A stretch of 64,000 nucleotides of DNA from Lachnospiraceae bacterium (lineage in GTDB: Bacteria; Bacillota; Clostridia; Lachnospirales; Lachnospiraceae). Below are positions 35,220-44,180 of the stretch, piece by piece (the first letter of the stretch is position 1; each line of letters begins with the position of its first letter). The notes below the pieces were generated by a model. The model was not told the DNA's origin, ran no database searches, and was given only the letters and a program-made list of their open reading frames with translations. The position numbers and the translations under genes were made by a program. Location of the stretch: NCBI GenBank assembly GCA_910574865.1, contig CAJTDN010000009.1, positions 174,413-238,412 on the forward strand, written 5' to 3'.

Positions 35220-36102
35220 GACCAAAAGAATTTTTATTTATTTAGCAATCGTTTTTAGTGTGTATTATTGCTTGTGGCTAATTGCAATTCTTTTGCCCGA
35301 TAGTATGGGTAATGCTGTTTATTCCTTTTTGAGCTTTCCTATTGTTTTTATGGGAACACCAGCTTTATCGGTACTTCTTACAAGAAAAATCACAGGTGAT
35401 AAGTCTGCCATGGCATATGATGTCAAAGTGTGGAAAAACAAAAAAGCCGCCTTGTTTGCCATGTTTGTTCCTACCATTTTAATTTTTGCAGGAGCTGTTT
35501 TATTCTATTTAATATTCCCGAATGATTTAGATTATAGTGGAGATTATATAATCCAGTCTTTTGATAGCTTCGGGGTGCCCTCGGAAATCAGCTTTACAGT
35601 ATCGTTCTTGTTAATCATGGGGATGATAGTCTGTATTATTTCAGCATTTTGTGTTCCGTCTTGGTTTATTGCACTAGGTGAGGATATAGGGTGGCAGGGA
35701 TATTTATTACCGCTGCTTTGCAAAAAAATGGCTGCCAGACAGGCAGTGCTATTAAATGGGGCATTATGGGGAATGGCTCATGCACCGCTAATATATTTTG
35801 GATTGAATTATGGATTGAATTATGCAGGGACACCATATAGTGGTATTGCCATGATGACATTATTCTGCATAACAATTGGCGTGTATATGTCTTTTGTAAC
35901 ATTGAGAACAAGTAACTGTATGTACGCTTCCATAATTCACGGAGCAGTAAATATCATTGGGGAAACACCAATTTTTGTATCACTATCTACACAGAGTGTT
36001 TTGCTTGGACCAAATCCATCAGGAATTATTGGCATGAGTATGTTATTGATGGGTGCAGTTGTACTCTTATTTAAACTGCCCAAATATAAATTGAAAGGAT
36101 GA
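35200..36102 (+). CDS. CPBP-family intramembrane protease
   Basis: 300 residues, about eight hydrophobic helices. CPBP motif 1 is altered to GEDIGWQGYL (Glu-Asp and Gln where Glu-Glu and Arg are usual); motif 2 ALWGMAHAPL and motif 3 IIHGAVNI keep the His residues. The altered motif could mean changed or lost proteolysis. Overlaps tetR, so co-translated. AT-rich like its neighbour. Possible roles are self-immunity or processing of a peptide; no precursor gene is seen. Confidence 0.85.
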   Translation: MQTNQIETKRIFIYLAIVFSVYYCLWLIAILLPDSMGNAVYSFLSFPIVFMGTPALSVLLTRKITGDKSAMAYDVKVWKNKKAALFAMFVPTILIFAGAVLFYLIFPNDLDYSGDYIIQSFDSFGVPSEISFTVSFLLIMGMIVCIISAFCVPSWFIALGEDIGWQGYLLPLLCKKMAARQAVLLNGALWGMAHAPLIYFGLNYGLNYAGTPYSGIAMMTLFCITIGVYMSFVTLRTSNCMYASIIHGAVNIIGETPIFVSLSTQSVLLGPNPSGIIGMSMLLMGAVVLLFKLPKYKLKG

Positions 36103-36152
36103 AAAAAACTAGAGGAGAAATGATAGCATAATGGCATATCAGTAAAAAAATT

Positions 36153-36680
36153 ATGAAAAGAAAAATTAAAAAAGCTATTTGCGTAATGATGTTACTGGCT
36201 TACGCCATCACATTTGGAAATAATACGGTTTTGGCAAACACAAATGTGAAATATGATAATATTGGCAATCAATTAAAGAGGGAACTGGATGAATTACATA
36301 TCCCAGGAATGGCAGTTGCCATTGTAGATTCAAAAGAAGTTCTGCTTGCTGAAGCTTATGGAAATTGTAAAAGCATAAATACACCTTTTATTATAGGGTC
36401 TGTAAGTAAATCATTTACTGCGTTAGCCATTATGCGGCTTGTGGAAGAAGATAAAATTGATTTGGACGAAAAAATTTCGGCTTATATTGACCCCTCAGCT
36501 TATTTCACAAATGCATCAGATGGAGATAGAATCACGGTAAGACAGCTTTTGGACCAGACAGGCGGCTTAGGCGCATATCAGCGTTTTGGCAATGCAAATA
36601 TAACAGAGAGTTACGGTCAGCATCAATATGCAAATATCAATTATGGCTTGTTTGTGTATAAGAATATGATGCGCAAATGA
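36153..36680 (+). pseudogene. Truncated secreted beta-lactamase-related serine hydrolase
   Basis: 175 codons: signal peptide (KKAICVMMLLAYAITFGNN), then the start of a class C-like hydrolase with SxxK as GSVSKSFTALA near residue 88 and the region before the Tyr motif (YGQHQYANINYGL). After NYGL the sequence runs into FVYKNMMRK and a stop, whereas family members continue for 200 or more residues. The gene is cut or frameshifted; the following DNA belongs to a GH3 relic. SD is weak. Confidence 0.75.
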
Positions 36681-36711
36681 GCAAAGCGTTGGCAGAAACG
36701 CCCTATTTACA

Positions 36712-36893
36712 GAGCGCACCGACCGAGCAGACAAAACAGGCAAGCGATACGGTCAAGGGATGGCTGGTTTACGGATATGCCACGATGGATTTGGGACATG
36801 GGATTCAAAAAACAATCCAATCCTGGGAAATGCCGAGGGGAGCAACGTGTATGTCCCTGATTTGGAAATGCCGGAATCGCGGTGAAGGAAGAT
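36712..36893 (+). pseudogene. Relic of a second GH3 gene
   Basis: 36712-36878 aligns with 32167-32338 of the intact GH3 gene (shared run ACGGTCAAGGGATGGCTG) at roughly 85 percent by eye with small gaps; the last bases (about 36873-36893) resemble 32931-32951, implying an internal deletion of about 590 bp. It abuts the AraC gene. Confidence 0.75.
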
Positions 36894-36903
36894 CCCATAA
36901 AAA

Positions 36904-37755
36904 TCACTTCTCCTCTGTCGCGGCGATGCCTCCCATCGTGTTCTGCCCCGTCTTGCGGTAACCGGACGGGGAAAGGCCCGTCACGGACTTAAAAATGCGG
37001 TTGAAGTGTGTCAGGTTGGAAAAACCGGTGTCTTTGCTGATCTGCGTGACGGTCTTGTCCGTTTCCATGAGCTGGCGCTGGGCGTTCATGATGCGCGTAA
37101 CGTTAATATATTGCACGAGGGTGCTGCCGGTTTTGCGCTTGAAATCGCGGCACAGATAGTAAGGGCTGACGTAAAATAGCCGTGACAAATCCGCCAGGGC
37201 GAGGTCTTCCTGGTAATGCGTATGGATATAATTGATAAGCTCGTGGATGCGGTTGGTGGCGCCGCTTTGTTCAGGTTCTTGTTTTTGGGCATGCAAAATG
37301 ACGGTAAACATTAAGACGTTCAAAAGAGTGTGCTGGTAATCTTTCTGAAACCGTGCGCAACGGGCGGGGATGCGGATAATCGTGTCCAGTATCTGGTGGA
37401 TTTGGCGGGCGGCCTGCCGGTCAGGTCGGTAAACGCCGTTTCCCGCGTCCAGTGCTTCGCGCAGGTTCTCCGAATCAATTTCGTCGCGCTCAAAATAAAG
37501 GACGATGCGCTTGAACGGCATGTTCTCCAGGCCATAGGAGCGGTGCATCACGTACGGGGAGAAGAGGATTATTTCCCCGGCGTTTAAAAAGTAGGTGTCG
37601 TCACGCATCAGGTGGTAACGCGCCCCCTCTTCCAGATAATACAGTTCATAATAATTATGGTAGTGGGAATACATCATGTTGTCGTTGACGCCGGCAATCC
37701 GCTCCCCGGCGATGCTTTCCCCCTGCGCCATGTAAATCCCGGCCTGGTCTAACAT
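36904..37755 (-). CDS. AraC-family transcriptional regulator (cupin sensor)
   Basis: 283 residues. N-terminal cupin-like arm and barrel (YSHYHNYYELYYLEEG, FSPYVMHRS) expected to bind a sugar, then two C-terminal AraC helix-turn-helix motifs (LALADLSRLFYVSPYYLCRD and TVTQISKDTGFSNLTHFNRIF). Start ATG 37755 with GGGAGGTG upstream. Divergent from the GH31-TRAP genes, so the probable activator of that cluster or of GH43-GH3. Its neighbourhood has been rearranged by the AT-rich island. Confidence 0.9.
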   Translation of the reverse strand: MLDQAGIYMAQGESIAGERIAGVNDNMMYSHYHNYYELYYLEEGARYHLMRDDTYFLNAGEIILFSPYVMHRSYGLENMPFKRIVLYFERDEIDSENLREALDAGNGVYRPDRQAARQIHQILDTIIRIPARCARFQKDYQHTLLNVLMFTVILHAQKQEPEQSGATNRIHELINYIHTHYQEDLALADLSRLFYVSPYYLCRDFKRKTGSTLVQYINVTRIMNAQRQLMETDKTVTQISKDTGFSNLTHFNRIFKSVTGLSPSGYRKTGQNTMGGIAATEEK

Positions 37756-37856
37756 GTTGTCACCTCCCGTAAGGTCAATTCGTGTTTGTTACCATGTTTG
37801 TTCTAGTAAAAGAAGTATATCATGTTCTTGGTCGTCATTCAATAGTTGAATTTACT

Positions 37857-38042
37857 GTAAAAGTCCCGGACGGCGGCGAAACGAATGCAAGTTGGCTTGC
37901 ATATTCGTTTCGACATCGGACGGGCTAACCCGTATGAACAAGTAGGGCGATAGCCCGAACCCAAGAATGCGGGTGGCGATTGCGGGAGTGCCTTGCACGA
38001 AGCAATCGACTTTTACTTGTGGTGGTGTCGCCGTCAGGCGAC
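37857..38042. repeat. Family C structured element (hairpin cluster between araC and GH31)
   Basis: Bounded by GTAAAAGTC (37857) and GACTTTTAC (38008-38016). Inside: a 15-bp stem CGAAACGAATGCAAG/CTTGC-at-ATTCGTTTCG, GGGC-gata-GCCC, and GATTGC/GCAATC enclosing GTGC-ctt-GCAC; directly after is GTCGCC-gtca-GGCGAC. It fills most of the 37756-38203 intergenic region, which otherwise holds no gene. Confidence 0.75.
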
Positions 38043-38203
38043 ATGGATGTTTAGAATGGAAAATTGAATGACTGTTTTTAGGCAAGGATGAGAAAATGGC
38101 AAGATATGTAAAAATTCAACCGATGCGGGGCAATTTCTGTCTAGTCTTGCATAATAAAATCCAGTATGATAAATATATAACAAAGAAAGGCAGGTGTTAC
38201 ATC

Positions 38204-40705
38204 ATGAAAATCTGTACCAAGGTTCTCTCCGTGGAAAGGCATGGTTCCTATGCGTCCATTTTGACGGACGGGGTGGAAATCCGCGTGCTTTTCCTGACGG
38301 ATCATGTCGTGCGCGTGCGTGCCGGCTTTGACGGCGACTTTGCCGAGGAATCCTACAGCCTTGTGATGACGGCGTGGGAAGACCGCATGGACGCATTCTT
38401 GAAAAACTATCGGAAGAGGGTTTCGGCCGCCGGGTTTGAGATGGAGGACGGCGCGGAAGCGTGCGTGCTTCGCGGTAAGCTCTTGACCGTGGTGGTGGAA
38501 AAGGATCCGTTCCGCATTTGCGTGTACGACCAGGAAAAGACGCTCTTGCATGCCGACATCGTGGATTTGGCCTACCAGGAGGATTCCAACCGCCGGCGCA
38601 TCCACACCAGCGAGATTTCCCCGGACGACTGCTTCTACGGTTTTGGCGAGAAGTCGGGCGAGTTCAACAAGGCTCAAAAGTTCATGAACATGAGCCCAAA
38701 GGATGCCATGGGCTATAACCCGAAGGAGACGGATTCTCTCTACAAACACATTCCGTTCTACATCAAGCTGAACCGCCGGACGAAAAAGGCGGTCGGATAT
38801 TTTTACCACAATACGTGGGAATGTGACTTTGACATGGGACGCGAGAAGAGCAATTACTGGAAGATGCACAGCCGTTACCGCGCGGACGGCGGCGACGTGG
38901 ACTTATTTCTAATTGCCGGGCCGAGCGTGCGCGAGGTGGTGGAGCGTTACACGGATTTGACCGGGAAGTCTGCCCTCTTGCCGAGAACTGCTCTAGGGTA
39001 TCTCGGGTCGTCGATGTATTATCCGGAGCTTGAGGCCGATTGTGACAGAGCCATAGTGGAGTTCATCGACACGACGAAGGAAGAGAACATCCCGGTGGAC
39101 GGCTTCCAGCTTTCGTCCGGTTACTGCACCGTGGAGAGCGAGGTGGGCGTGAAGCGTTGCGTGTTCACATGGAACAAGAAGCGGTTCAAAGATCCGAAGG
39201 ACTTTTTCCGGAAAATGAAGGAGCGCGGCATCACCGTGACCCCGAACGTGAAGCCGGGAATCCTCCTGCTCCACCCGATGCTGGAGGAAATGAAGGCGAA
39301 AGGGATGTTCGTGAAGGACAGCAAAAGCGACGAGCCGGGAGTCGGCACCTGGTGGGGCGGCAAGGGCGTGTTCGTCGATTACACGAAAGAGGAGACGAGG
39401 GAGAACTGGAAGGCGTTACTCAAGGAGCACGTGCTCGACTACGGCACGAGTTCCGTGTGGAACGACAACTGCGAGTACGACAGCATGGTAGACAAAGACT
39501 GCCGCGTGTATTTTGAGGGCAAGGGCGGCACGATTGGCCAGCTTAAGTCGGTGATGTCCAACATCATGTGCCATATCACGGACGAGGCGGTCCACGAGAC
39601 GTTTGAGAATACGAGGCCCTATATCGTCTGCCGATCCGGCCATTGCGGAATCCAGCGTTACGCGCAGACCTGGGCCGGCGATAATTTGACCTGCTGGGAG
39701 GCCTTGAAATATAACATCGCCACGATTCTCGGCATGGGGCTTTGCGGCGTGGCCAACCAGGGATGCGACATTGGCGGGTTCTTCGGGCCGGCGCCGGAGG
39801 GCGAGCTATTCGTGCGCTGGATACAGAACGGGATTTTCCAGCCTCGTTTCTCCATCCATTCCACGAACACGGACAATACCGTGACGGAGCCGTGGATGTA
39901 CGGCGACTTGAAAGACGACATCCGCCGCGCGATTGAGTTCCGTTACCAGCTGAGCCCGTACTTATACTCGCTGGTCGAGCGCGCACATGAAAAGGGACTG
40001 CCCATCATGGAGGCAATGTGTAGCGCCTTCCAGAATGACCCGAAATGCTACGAGGAGGGCGTGGACTTCATGTTTGGGGACTCCCTGCTGGTGGCCAACG
40101 TCGTCGAGAAGGGCGCGAAGACACGCGAGGTCTACCTTCCCGAAGGGGCCGATTTCTATGACTTTTACACGAGGGAAAAATACGAGGGCGGCCAGACAAT
40201 TGAAATCCCGGTGACAATCGGCAGTATTCCGTTGTTTGTAAGAAGCGGGGCAATCATCCCGATGGCCTCGAACAAGATGGACAATCTGGCGACGCAGCAG
40301 GCTACGGGCATCACGCTCCTTTGCGCGGCGGACGAGGACAATACGTTCATGTTGTACGAGGATGACGGGGTTTCCATGGATTATGAGAACGGCAAGTATT
40401 TAAAGACCGAGATTACGATGACGACCGGCGAGCGCACCTATTTGGACTTCAGACAGGAGGGCGGTTACGAGACGGCGGTGGAAGAGATGTACGTGGACAT
40501 GATACACCGGGAGAAGGCGCCCTACTGGGTAACGGTGGACGGGAAAGAAATTCCCCATTTCCTGCACCGGCGCAAGTTCGAGGAAAGCGCGTGCGGGTGG
40601 TACTATAGCCAGAGGCTGAAATCCGTGCAGATAAAATATGCGAATCCGAAAAAGGATTACCGGGTGCTGGTGTCATTCGAGCAGTTTGACTTGATCGGAA
40701 TGTGA
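38204..40705 (+). CDS. Glycoside hydrolase family 31 enzyme
   Basis: 833 residues, no signal peptide, so intracellular. N-terminal beta-sandwich with a galactose-mutarotase-like fold (FYGFGEKSGEF), then the (beta/alpha)8 barrel: likely nucleophile Asp in SSVWNDNCEYD near residue 420 and acid/base Asp in TWAGDN near 493, plus CDIGGFFG and SIHSTNTDN. C-terminal beta domains follow. ATG 38204 fits family length and has AAAGGCAGGTG upstream; the frame is open upstream but unlikely coding. GH31 members are alpha-glucosidases or alpha-xylosidases. Next to GH43, GH3 and CE15 genes an alpha-xylosidase-like role is possible but unproved. Confidence 0.92.
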   Translation: MKICTKVLSVERHGSYASILTDGVEIRVLFLTDHVVRVRAGFDGDFAEESYSLVMTAWEDRMDAFLKNYRKRVSAAGFEMEDGAEACVLRGKLLTVVVEKDPFRICVYDQEKTLLHADIVDLAYQEDSNRRRIHTSEISPDDCFYGFGEKSGEFNKAQKFMNMSPKDAMGYNPKETDSLYKHIPFYIKLNRRTKKAVGYFYHNTWECDFDMGREKSNYWKMHSRYRADGGDVDLFLIAGPSVREVVERYTDLTGKSALLPRTALGYLGSSMYYPELEADCDRAIVEFIDTTKEENIPVDGFQLSSGYCTVESEVGVKRCVFTWNKKRFKDPKDFFRKMKERGITVTPNVKPGILLLHPMLEEMKAKGMFVKDSKSDEPGVGTWWGGKGVFVDYTKEETRENWKALLKEHVLDYGTSSVWNDNCEYDSMVDKDCRVYFEGKGGTIGQLKSVMSNIMCHITDEAVHETFENTRPYIVCRSGHCGIQRYAQTWAGDNLTCWEALKYNIATILGMGLCGVANQGCDIGGFFGPAPEGELFVRWIQNGIFQPRFSIHSTNTDNTVTEPWMYGDLKDDIRRAIEFRYQLSPYLYSLVERAHEKGLPIMEAMCSAFQNDPKCYEEGVDFMFGDSLLVANVVEKGAKTREVYLPEGADFYDFYTREKYEGGQTIEIPVTIGSIPLFVRSGAIIPMASNKMDNLATQQATGITLLCAADEDNTFMLYEDDGVSMDYENGKYLKTEITMTTGERTYLDFRQEGGYETAVEEMYVDMIHREKAPYWVTVDGKEIPHFLHRRKFEESACGWYYSQRLKSVQIKYANPKKDYRVLVSFEQFDLIGM

Positions 40706-40778
40706 AATTGGCTGTGAATCGTAATATGACAGTCAGAATGGAACAATCGGAATGCAAGAGAAAGAGAGGTTGAGAAAG

Positions 40779-41801
40779 ATGAAGAAAATGGTAGCGATTT
40801 TGGCGGCGGCGGGACTGTGCATTGCCTCGCTGGCCGGATGCGCGCAGGGCGGGGCCAAGGACAGCGAGAGCGCGACGGCCGAGGAGCCGTTGGTGCTGAC
40901 TTTGGCGCATGGCCTGAGCGAGACGCACACGGTGCACATCGCCATGGTGGAATTTGCCGAGAAGGTGGAAGCGGACACGGACGGAAGGATCAAGGTGGAG
41001 ATTTTCCCCAACGGGCAGCTTGGTTCGGAAAACGAGAACATGGAACAGCTGATGGCGGGCGTCATTTCCATGACGAAGGTGTCGGCACCGGGGCTTGCCA
41101 CGTACAACGAGTCGTACCACACGTTTGGCCTGCCGTACATTTTTGACGATACCGAGGATTTCTACCATATCATGGATTCCGAAGAAATGCAGGATTTCTT
41201 CCACTCATCCGAGGATGACGGGTTCGTGACGCTGACGTATTACACGTCGGGGGCGCGCTCCTTCTACACGAAGGATCGGGCAATTCGCACGCCGGAGGAT
41301 TTGAAGGGATTGAAAATCCGCGTGCAGGACATGAAGTCGCAGACCGACATGCTGGAGGCGTTGGGCGGGATTCCGGTCGCGATGTCCTACGGCGAAGTGT
41401 ATACCTCGCTGCAGACGGGCATCATCGACGGGACGGAAAATAACGAGACGGCGTTGACGACCGGCAAGCACGGCGAGATTTGCAAGGTCTATTCGACCGA
41501 CCAGCACGCGATGATTCCCGATGTCATGGTCATGAGCGCGAAGGTATGGGAAACCATCAGTCCGGAAGACCAGCAAATCATCCTGGAAGCGGCGCGCGCG
41601 TCGACCGAGAGCCACAAGATTGCCTGGGACGCGGCCATCGACGAAGCCATCGAGGAGGCGTCCACGCAGATGAACGTGGAATTCGTGGACGACGTGGACA
41701 AAGAGGCGTTCCGCGAGGCGACGAGCGCCATGGTGGAAGAGTATTGTGACGAGTACCCGGGCGTGCAAAAGTTGCTGGACATCATTGATTCTGTAAAGTA
41801 A
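40779..41801 (+). CDS. dctP: TRAP transporter substrate-binding lipoprotein DctP
   Basis: 340 residues. Lipoprotein signal with lipobox SLAGC, then a DctP periplasmic-type domain: LKGLKIRVQ and GTENNETAL are typical, with the Arg in KIRVQ expected to clamp the carboxylate of the ligand. ATG 40779 has GAGAGG upstream. DctP family ligands are organic acids, including sugar acids such as glucuronate. With CE15 and GH31 nearby a uronate is a reasonable guess. Extracytoplasmic and lipid-anchored. First gene of dctPQM. Confidence 0.95.
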   Translation: MKKMVAILAAAGLCIASLAGCAQGGAKDSESATAEEPLVLTLAHGLSETHTVHIAMVEFAEKVEADTDGRIKVEIFPNGQLGSENENMEQLMAGVISMTKVSAPGLATYNESYHTFGLPYIFDDTEDFYHIMDSEEMQDFFHSSEDDGFVTLTYYTSGARSFYTKDRAIRTPEDLKGLKIRVQDMKSQTDMLEALGGIPVAMSYGEVYTSLQTGIIDGTENNETALTTGKHGEICKVYSTDQHAMIPDVMVMSAKVWETISPEDQQIILEAARASTESHKIAWDAAIDEAIEEASTQMNVEFVDDVDKEAFREATSAMVEEYCDEYPGVQKLLDIIDSVK

Positions 41802-41820
41802 GAGGGAGGTTCGATTAATT

Positions 41821-42324
41821 ATGAAAGAAATATTGACGACCGTCAAAAAGGTGCTTGCAAAAGTGTTGGCGGCGATGGTGACTATCTTACTGTCCATCAT
41901 GACGCTGCTGGTTTTGTACCAGGTATTTACCCGCTACGTCTTAAGCAGCCCGGCGGCATTTACCGAGGAATTGGTGCGCTACTCGCTGATTTGGACGGGA
42001 TTTATCGGGGCGGCTTACGCGTTCCTTACCAGGCAGCACATGTGCCTCGTGCTGGTGCGTGACAAGTTAAGCCCGGGAGGACGCAGGGGCTTGATGATCG
42101 CGATTGACATTTTAATCCTGGCGTTTGCCATTTTCGTCATGACGATCGGCGGCTTCAAGCTTGTCATGAGCGCGCAGAAGGTGTATTCCGCGCTGCTTGG
42201 AATCCCGAGAAGCCTCGTGTACGCGATGGCGCCGATTTCCGGCATATTCATCATCGTGGCACAGATTATTAACTTGTATGAGGACGTTACCGGAATCACG
42301 ATTGAAGGAGGGAATGAGGAATGA
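41821..42324 (+). CDS. dctQ: TRAP transporter small permease DctQ
   Basis: 167 residues, four membrane helices; FTEELVRYSLIWTGFIGAAYA is the signature of the DctQ family. Links DctP and DctM. GAGGGAGG lies upstream of ATG 41821. Ends overlapping dctM by 4 nt (ATGA). Confidence 0.95.
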   Translation: MKEILTTVKKVLAKVLAAMVTILLSIMTLLVLYQVFTRYVLSSPAAFTEELVRYSLIWTGFIGAAYAFLTRQHMCLVLVRDKLSPGGRRGLMIAIDILILAFAIFVMTIGGFKLVMSAQKVYSALLGIPRSLVYAMAPISGIFIIVAQIINLYEDVTGITIEGGNEE

Positions 42325-43625
42325 GTAACATCGTACTTACCACGATTATTTTGTTCGCCGTATTTGGATTGTTGTTGTTTTTAAGCTGTCCGATTTCGGT
42401 CAGTATCGTAGTCGCGTCCATCGTGACCGCGATGTCGTCCCTGACGTGGGACCAGATTACCTTTATCACGATGCAGAAAATGAACAGCGGCGTGGAAAGC
42501 TTTTCGCTGCTGGCCATCCCGCTCTTCATCTTGGCGGGAAACATCATGAATAACGGCGGAATCGCCCGCCGCCTGGTCAATTTCGCGAAACTGTTCGTGG
42601 GACGCATCCCCGGGTCGCTTTCGCAGGCCAACGTCGTCGGCAACATGTTGTTCGGCGCGCTGTCCGGCTCTTCGGTGGCGGCGGCCTCCGCGATGGGCGG
42701 CTGCATTTACCCGATTCAGAAGGACGAGGGCTACGAGCCGGCGTTTGCCACGGCGGTCAACATCGCCTCCGCGCCGACGGGACTTCTGATACCGCCGACG
42801 AGCGCGTTCATCGTCTATTCGACGGTGGCGGGCGGCGTGTCCATCTCCACGCTGTTCATGGCCGGCTACGTTCCGGGCATACTGATGGGCGTGGGCACGA
42901 TGGTGGTGGCATTTATTTACGCAAGGAAGCGCAAATACCCGACCACCGGCAAGGTTTCCGGGAAGGAAGCGCTCAAGGTGACGCTGGAGGCGCTGCCGAG
43001 CCTCTTGCTCATCGTGATTGTCATCGGCGGTATCGTCAGCGGCATTTTCACGGCCACGGAAGGCGCGGGCATCTGTGTGCTCTACTGCGTGATTCTCTCC
43101 ATTTGCTATAAGAGCATCACCTTGAAATCGTTCATGAAAATATTGGTGAACAGCGCGTGTACCAGCGGCATCATCCTATTTTTGATTTCCGCCTCCTCGG
43201 CAATGTCGTTCGTCATGGCATATTCGGGAATCCCGGCGGCAATCAGCGAGGGCATCATGTCCATTTCGTCCAACAAGATTATCATCTTCTTGTTGATGAA
43301 CGTCATCCTGATGGTGGTGGGAATGTTCATGGACATCACGCCCGCCATCCTGATATTCACGCCGATTTTCCTGCCCATCGCGCAGAGCCTCGGCATGAGC
43401 GACATCCAGTTCGGCGTGATGCTGATATTCAACATGTGCTTAGGGAACATTACCCCGCCGGTCGGCTCCGTTTTGTTTGTCGGCTGCGGTATCAGCAAAA
43501 TCAGCATCGAGGAAGTGACGAAGACCTTGCTTCCGTACTTCGTGGTCATGTTCGCGATACTGATGGCGGTGACGTACATCCCGGCATTGTCGCTTGGCAT
43601 CCCGCAGCTGATGGGGTTACTGTAA
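42321..43625 (+). CDS. dctM: TRAP transporter large permease DctM
   Basis: 434 residues, about twelve helices; landmarks GALSGSSVAAASAMG, LLIPPTSAFIVYS and LGNITPPVG are typical DctM motifs. It is the Na+-coupled transport channel of the TRAP system. Its TAA stop is immediately followed by the first unit of a 77-bp tandem repeat, so the 3' UTR of the operon is this array. Confidence 0.96.
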   Translation: MSNIVLTTIILFAVFGLLLFLSCPISVSIVVASIVTAMSSLTWDQITFITMQKMNSGVESFSLLAIPLFILAGNIMNNGGIARRLVNFAKLFVGRIPGSLSQANVVGNMLFGALSGSSVAAASAMGGCIYPIQKDEGYEPAFATAVNIASAPTGLLIPPTSAFIVYSTVAGGVSISTLFMAGYVPGILMGVGTMVVAFIYARKRKYPTTGKVSGKEALKVTLEALPSLLLIVIVIGGIVSGIFTATEGAGICVLYCVILSICYKSITLKSFMKILVNSACTSGIILFLISASSAMSFVMAYSGIPAAISEGIMSISSNKIIIFLLMNVILMVVGMFMDITPAILIFTPIFLPIAQSLGMSDIQFGVMLIFNMCLGNITPPVGSVLFVGCGISKISIEEVTKTLLPYFVVMFAILMAVTYIPALSLGIPQLMGLL

Positions 43626-44009
43626 CCGAAAGCAACTTGGTGAAAAGGAGCCGTAGGCGAAGTTTGAACCTAGTGCGAGGTTGTTCTTTGAGATTAGCGA
43701 AACCGAAAGCAACTTGGTGAAAAGGAGCCGTAGGCGAAGTTTGAGCCTAGTGCGAGGTTGTTCTTTGAGATTAGCGAAACCGAAAGCAACTTGGTGAAAA
43801 CGAGCCGTAGGCGGAGTTTGAGCCTAGTGCGAGGTTGTTCTTTGAGATTAGCGAAACCGAAAGCAACTTGGTGAAAAGGAGCCGTAGGCGAAGTTTGAGC
43901 CTAGTGCGAGGTTGTTCTTTGAGATTAGCGAAACCGAAAGCAACTTGGTGAAAACGAGCCGTAGGCGGAGTTTGAGCCTAGTGCGAGGTTGTTCTTTGAG
44001 ATTAGCGAG
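43625..44009 (+). repeat. 77-bp tandem repeat array, five units (family A)
   Basis: Five units of exactly 77 bp start at 43625, 43702, 43779, 43856 and 43933. Units 2 and 4 are identical and units 3 and 5 are identical over nearly all positions, so a 154-bp pair was itself duplicated. Each carries AGTGCGAGGTTGTTCTTT. There are no spacers and no cas genes, so it is not a CRISPR. Confidence 0.97.
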
Positions 44010-44117
44010 ACTGAAAGTCGAGCTTAGCGAAAAGAACTTCCTTATTGGTCGAGCTTAGCGAAAAGAACTTCCTTGGGACGCGCAAAACACCGAATAATCT
44101 GGAAAAGGCGGATTGCA
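44009..44117 (+). repeat. Family A tail with hairpin, then inverted fragment of family B
   Basis: The last array unit runs into GACT-gaa-AGTC (44009-44019) and AAAGAAC (44031-44037), completing the family A stem-loop. The tail GTCGAGCTTAGCGAAAAGAA is present twice (about 44018 and 44048). From 44076, GACGCGCAAAACACCGAA and, later, GGCGGATT match family B arm 2 in reverse orientation. Confidence 0.75.
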
Positions 44118-44180
44118 TGAGAATGATGGATGTGGTACACTGATACGTGTACCACATCTGCGTTTTACGAGGAGGTATTT

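Noticed and set aside
36677..36961. 94-codon plus-strand frame after the broken hydrolase
   Set aside because: It is made of a shifted GH3 relic and the antisense of araC; not a gene.
43625..44009. CRISPR array
   Set aside because: Units are contiguous 77-bp repeats without spacers, and there are no cas genes.
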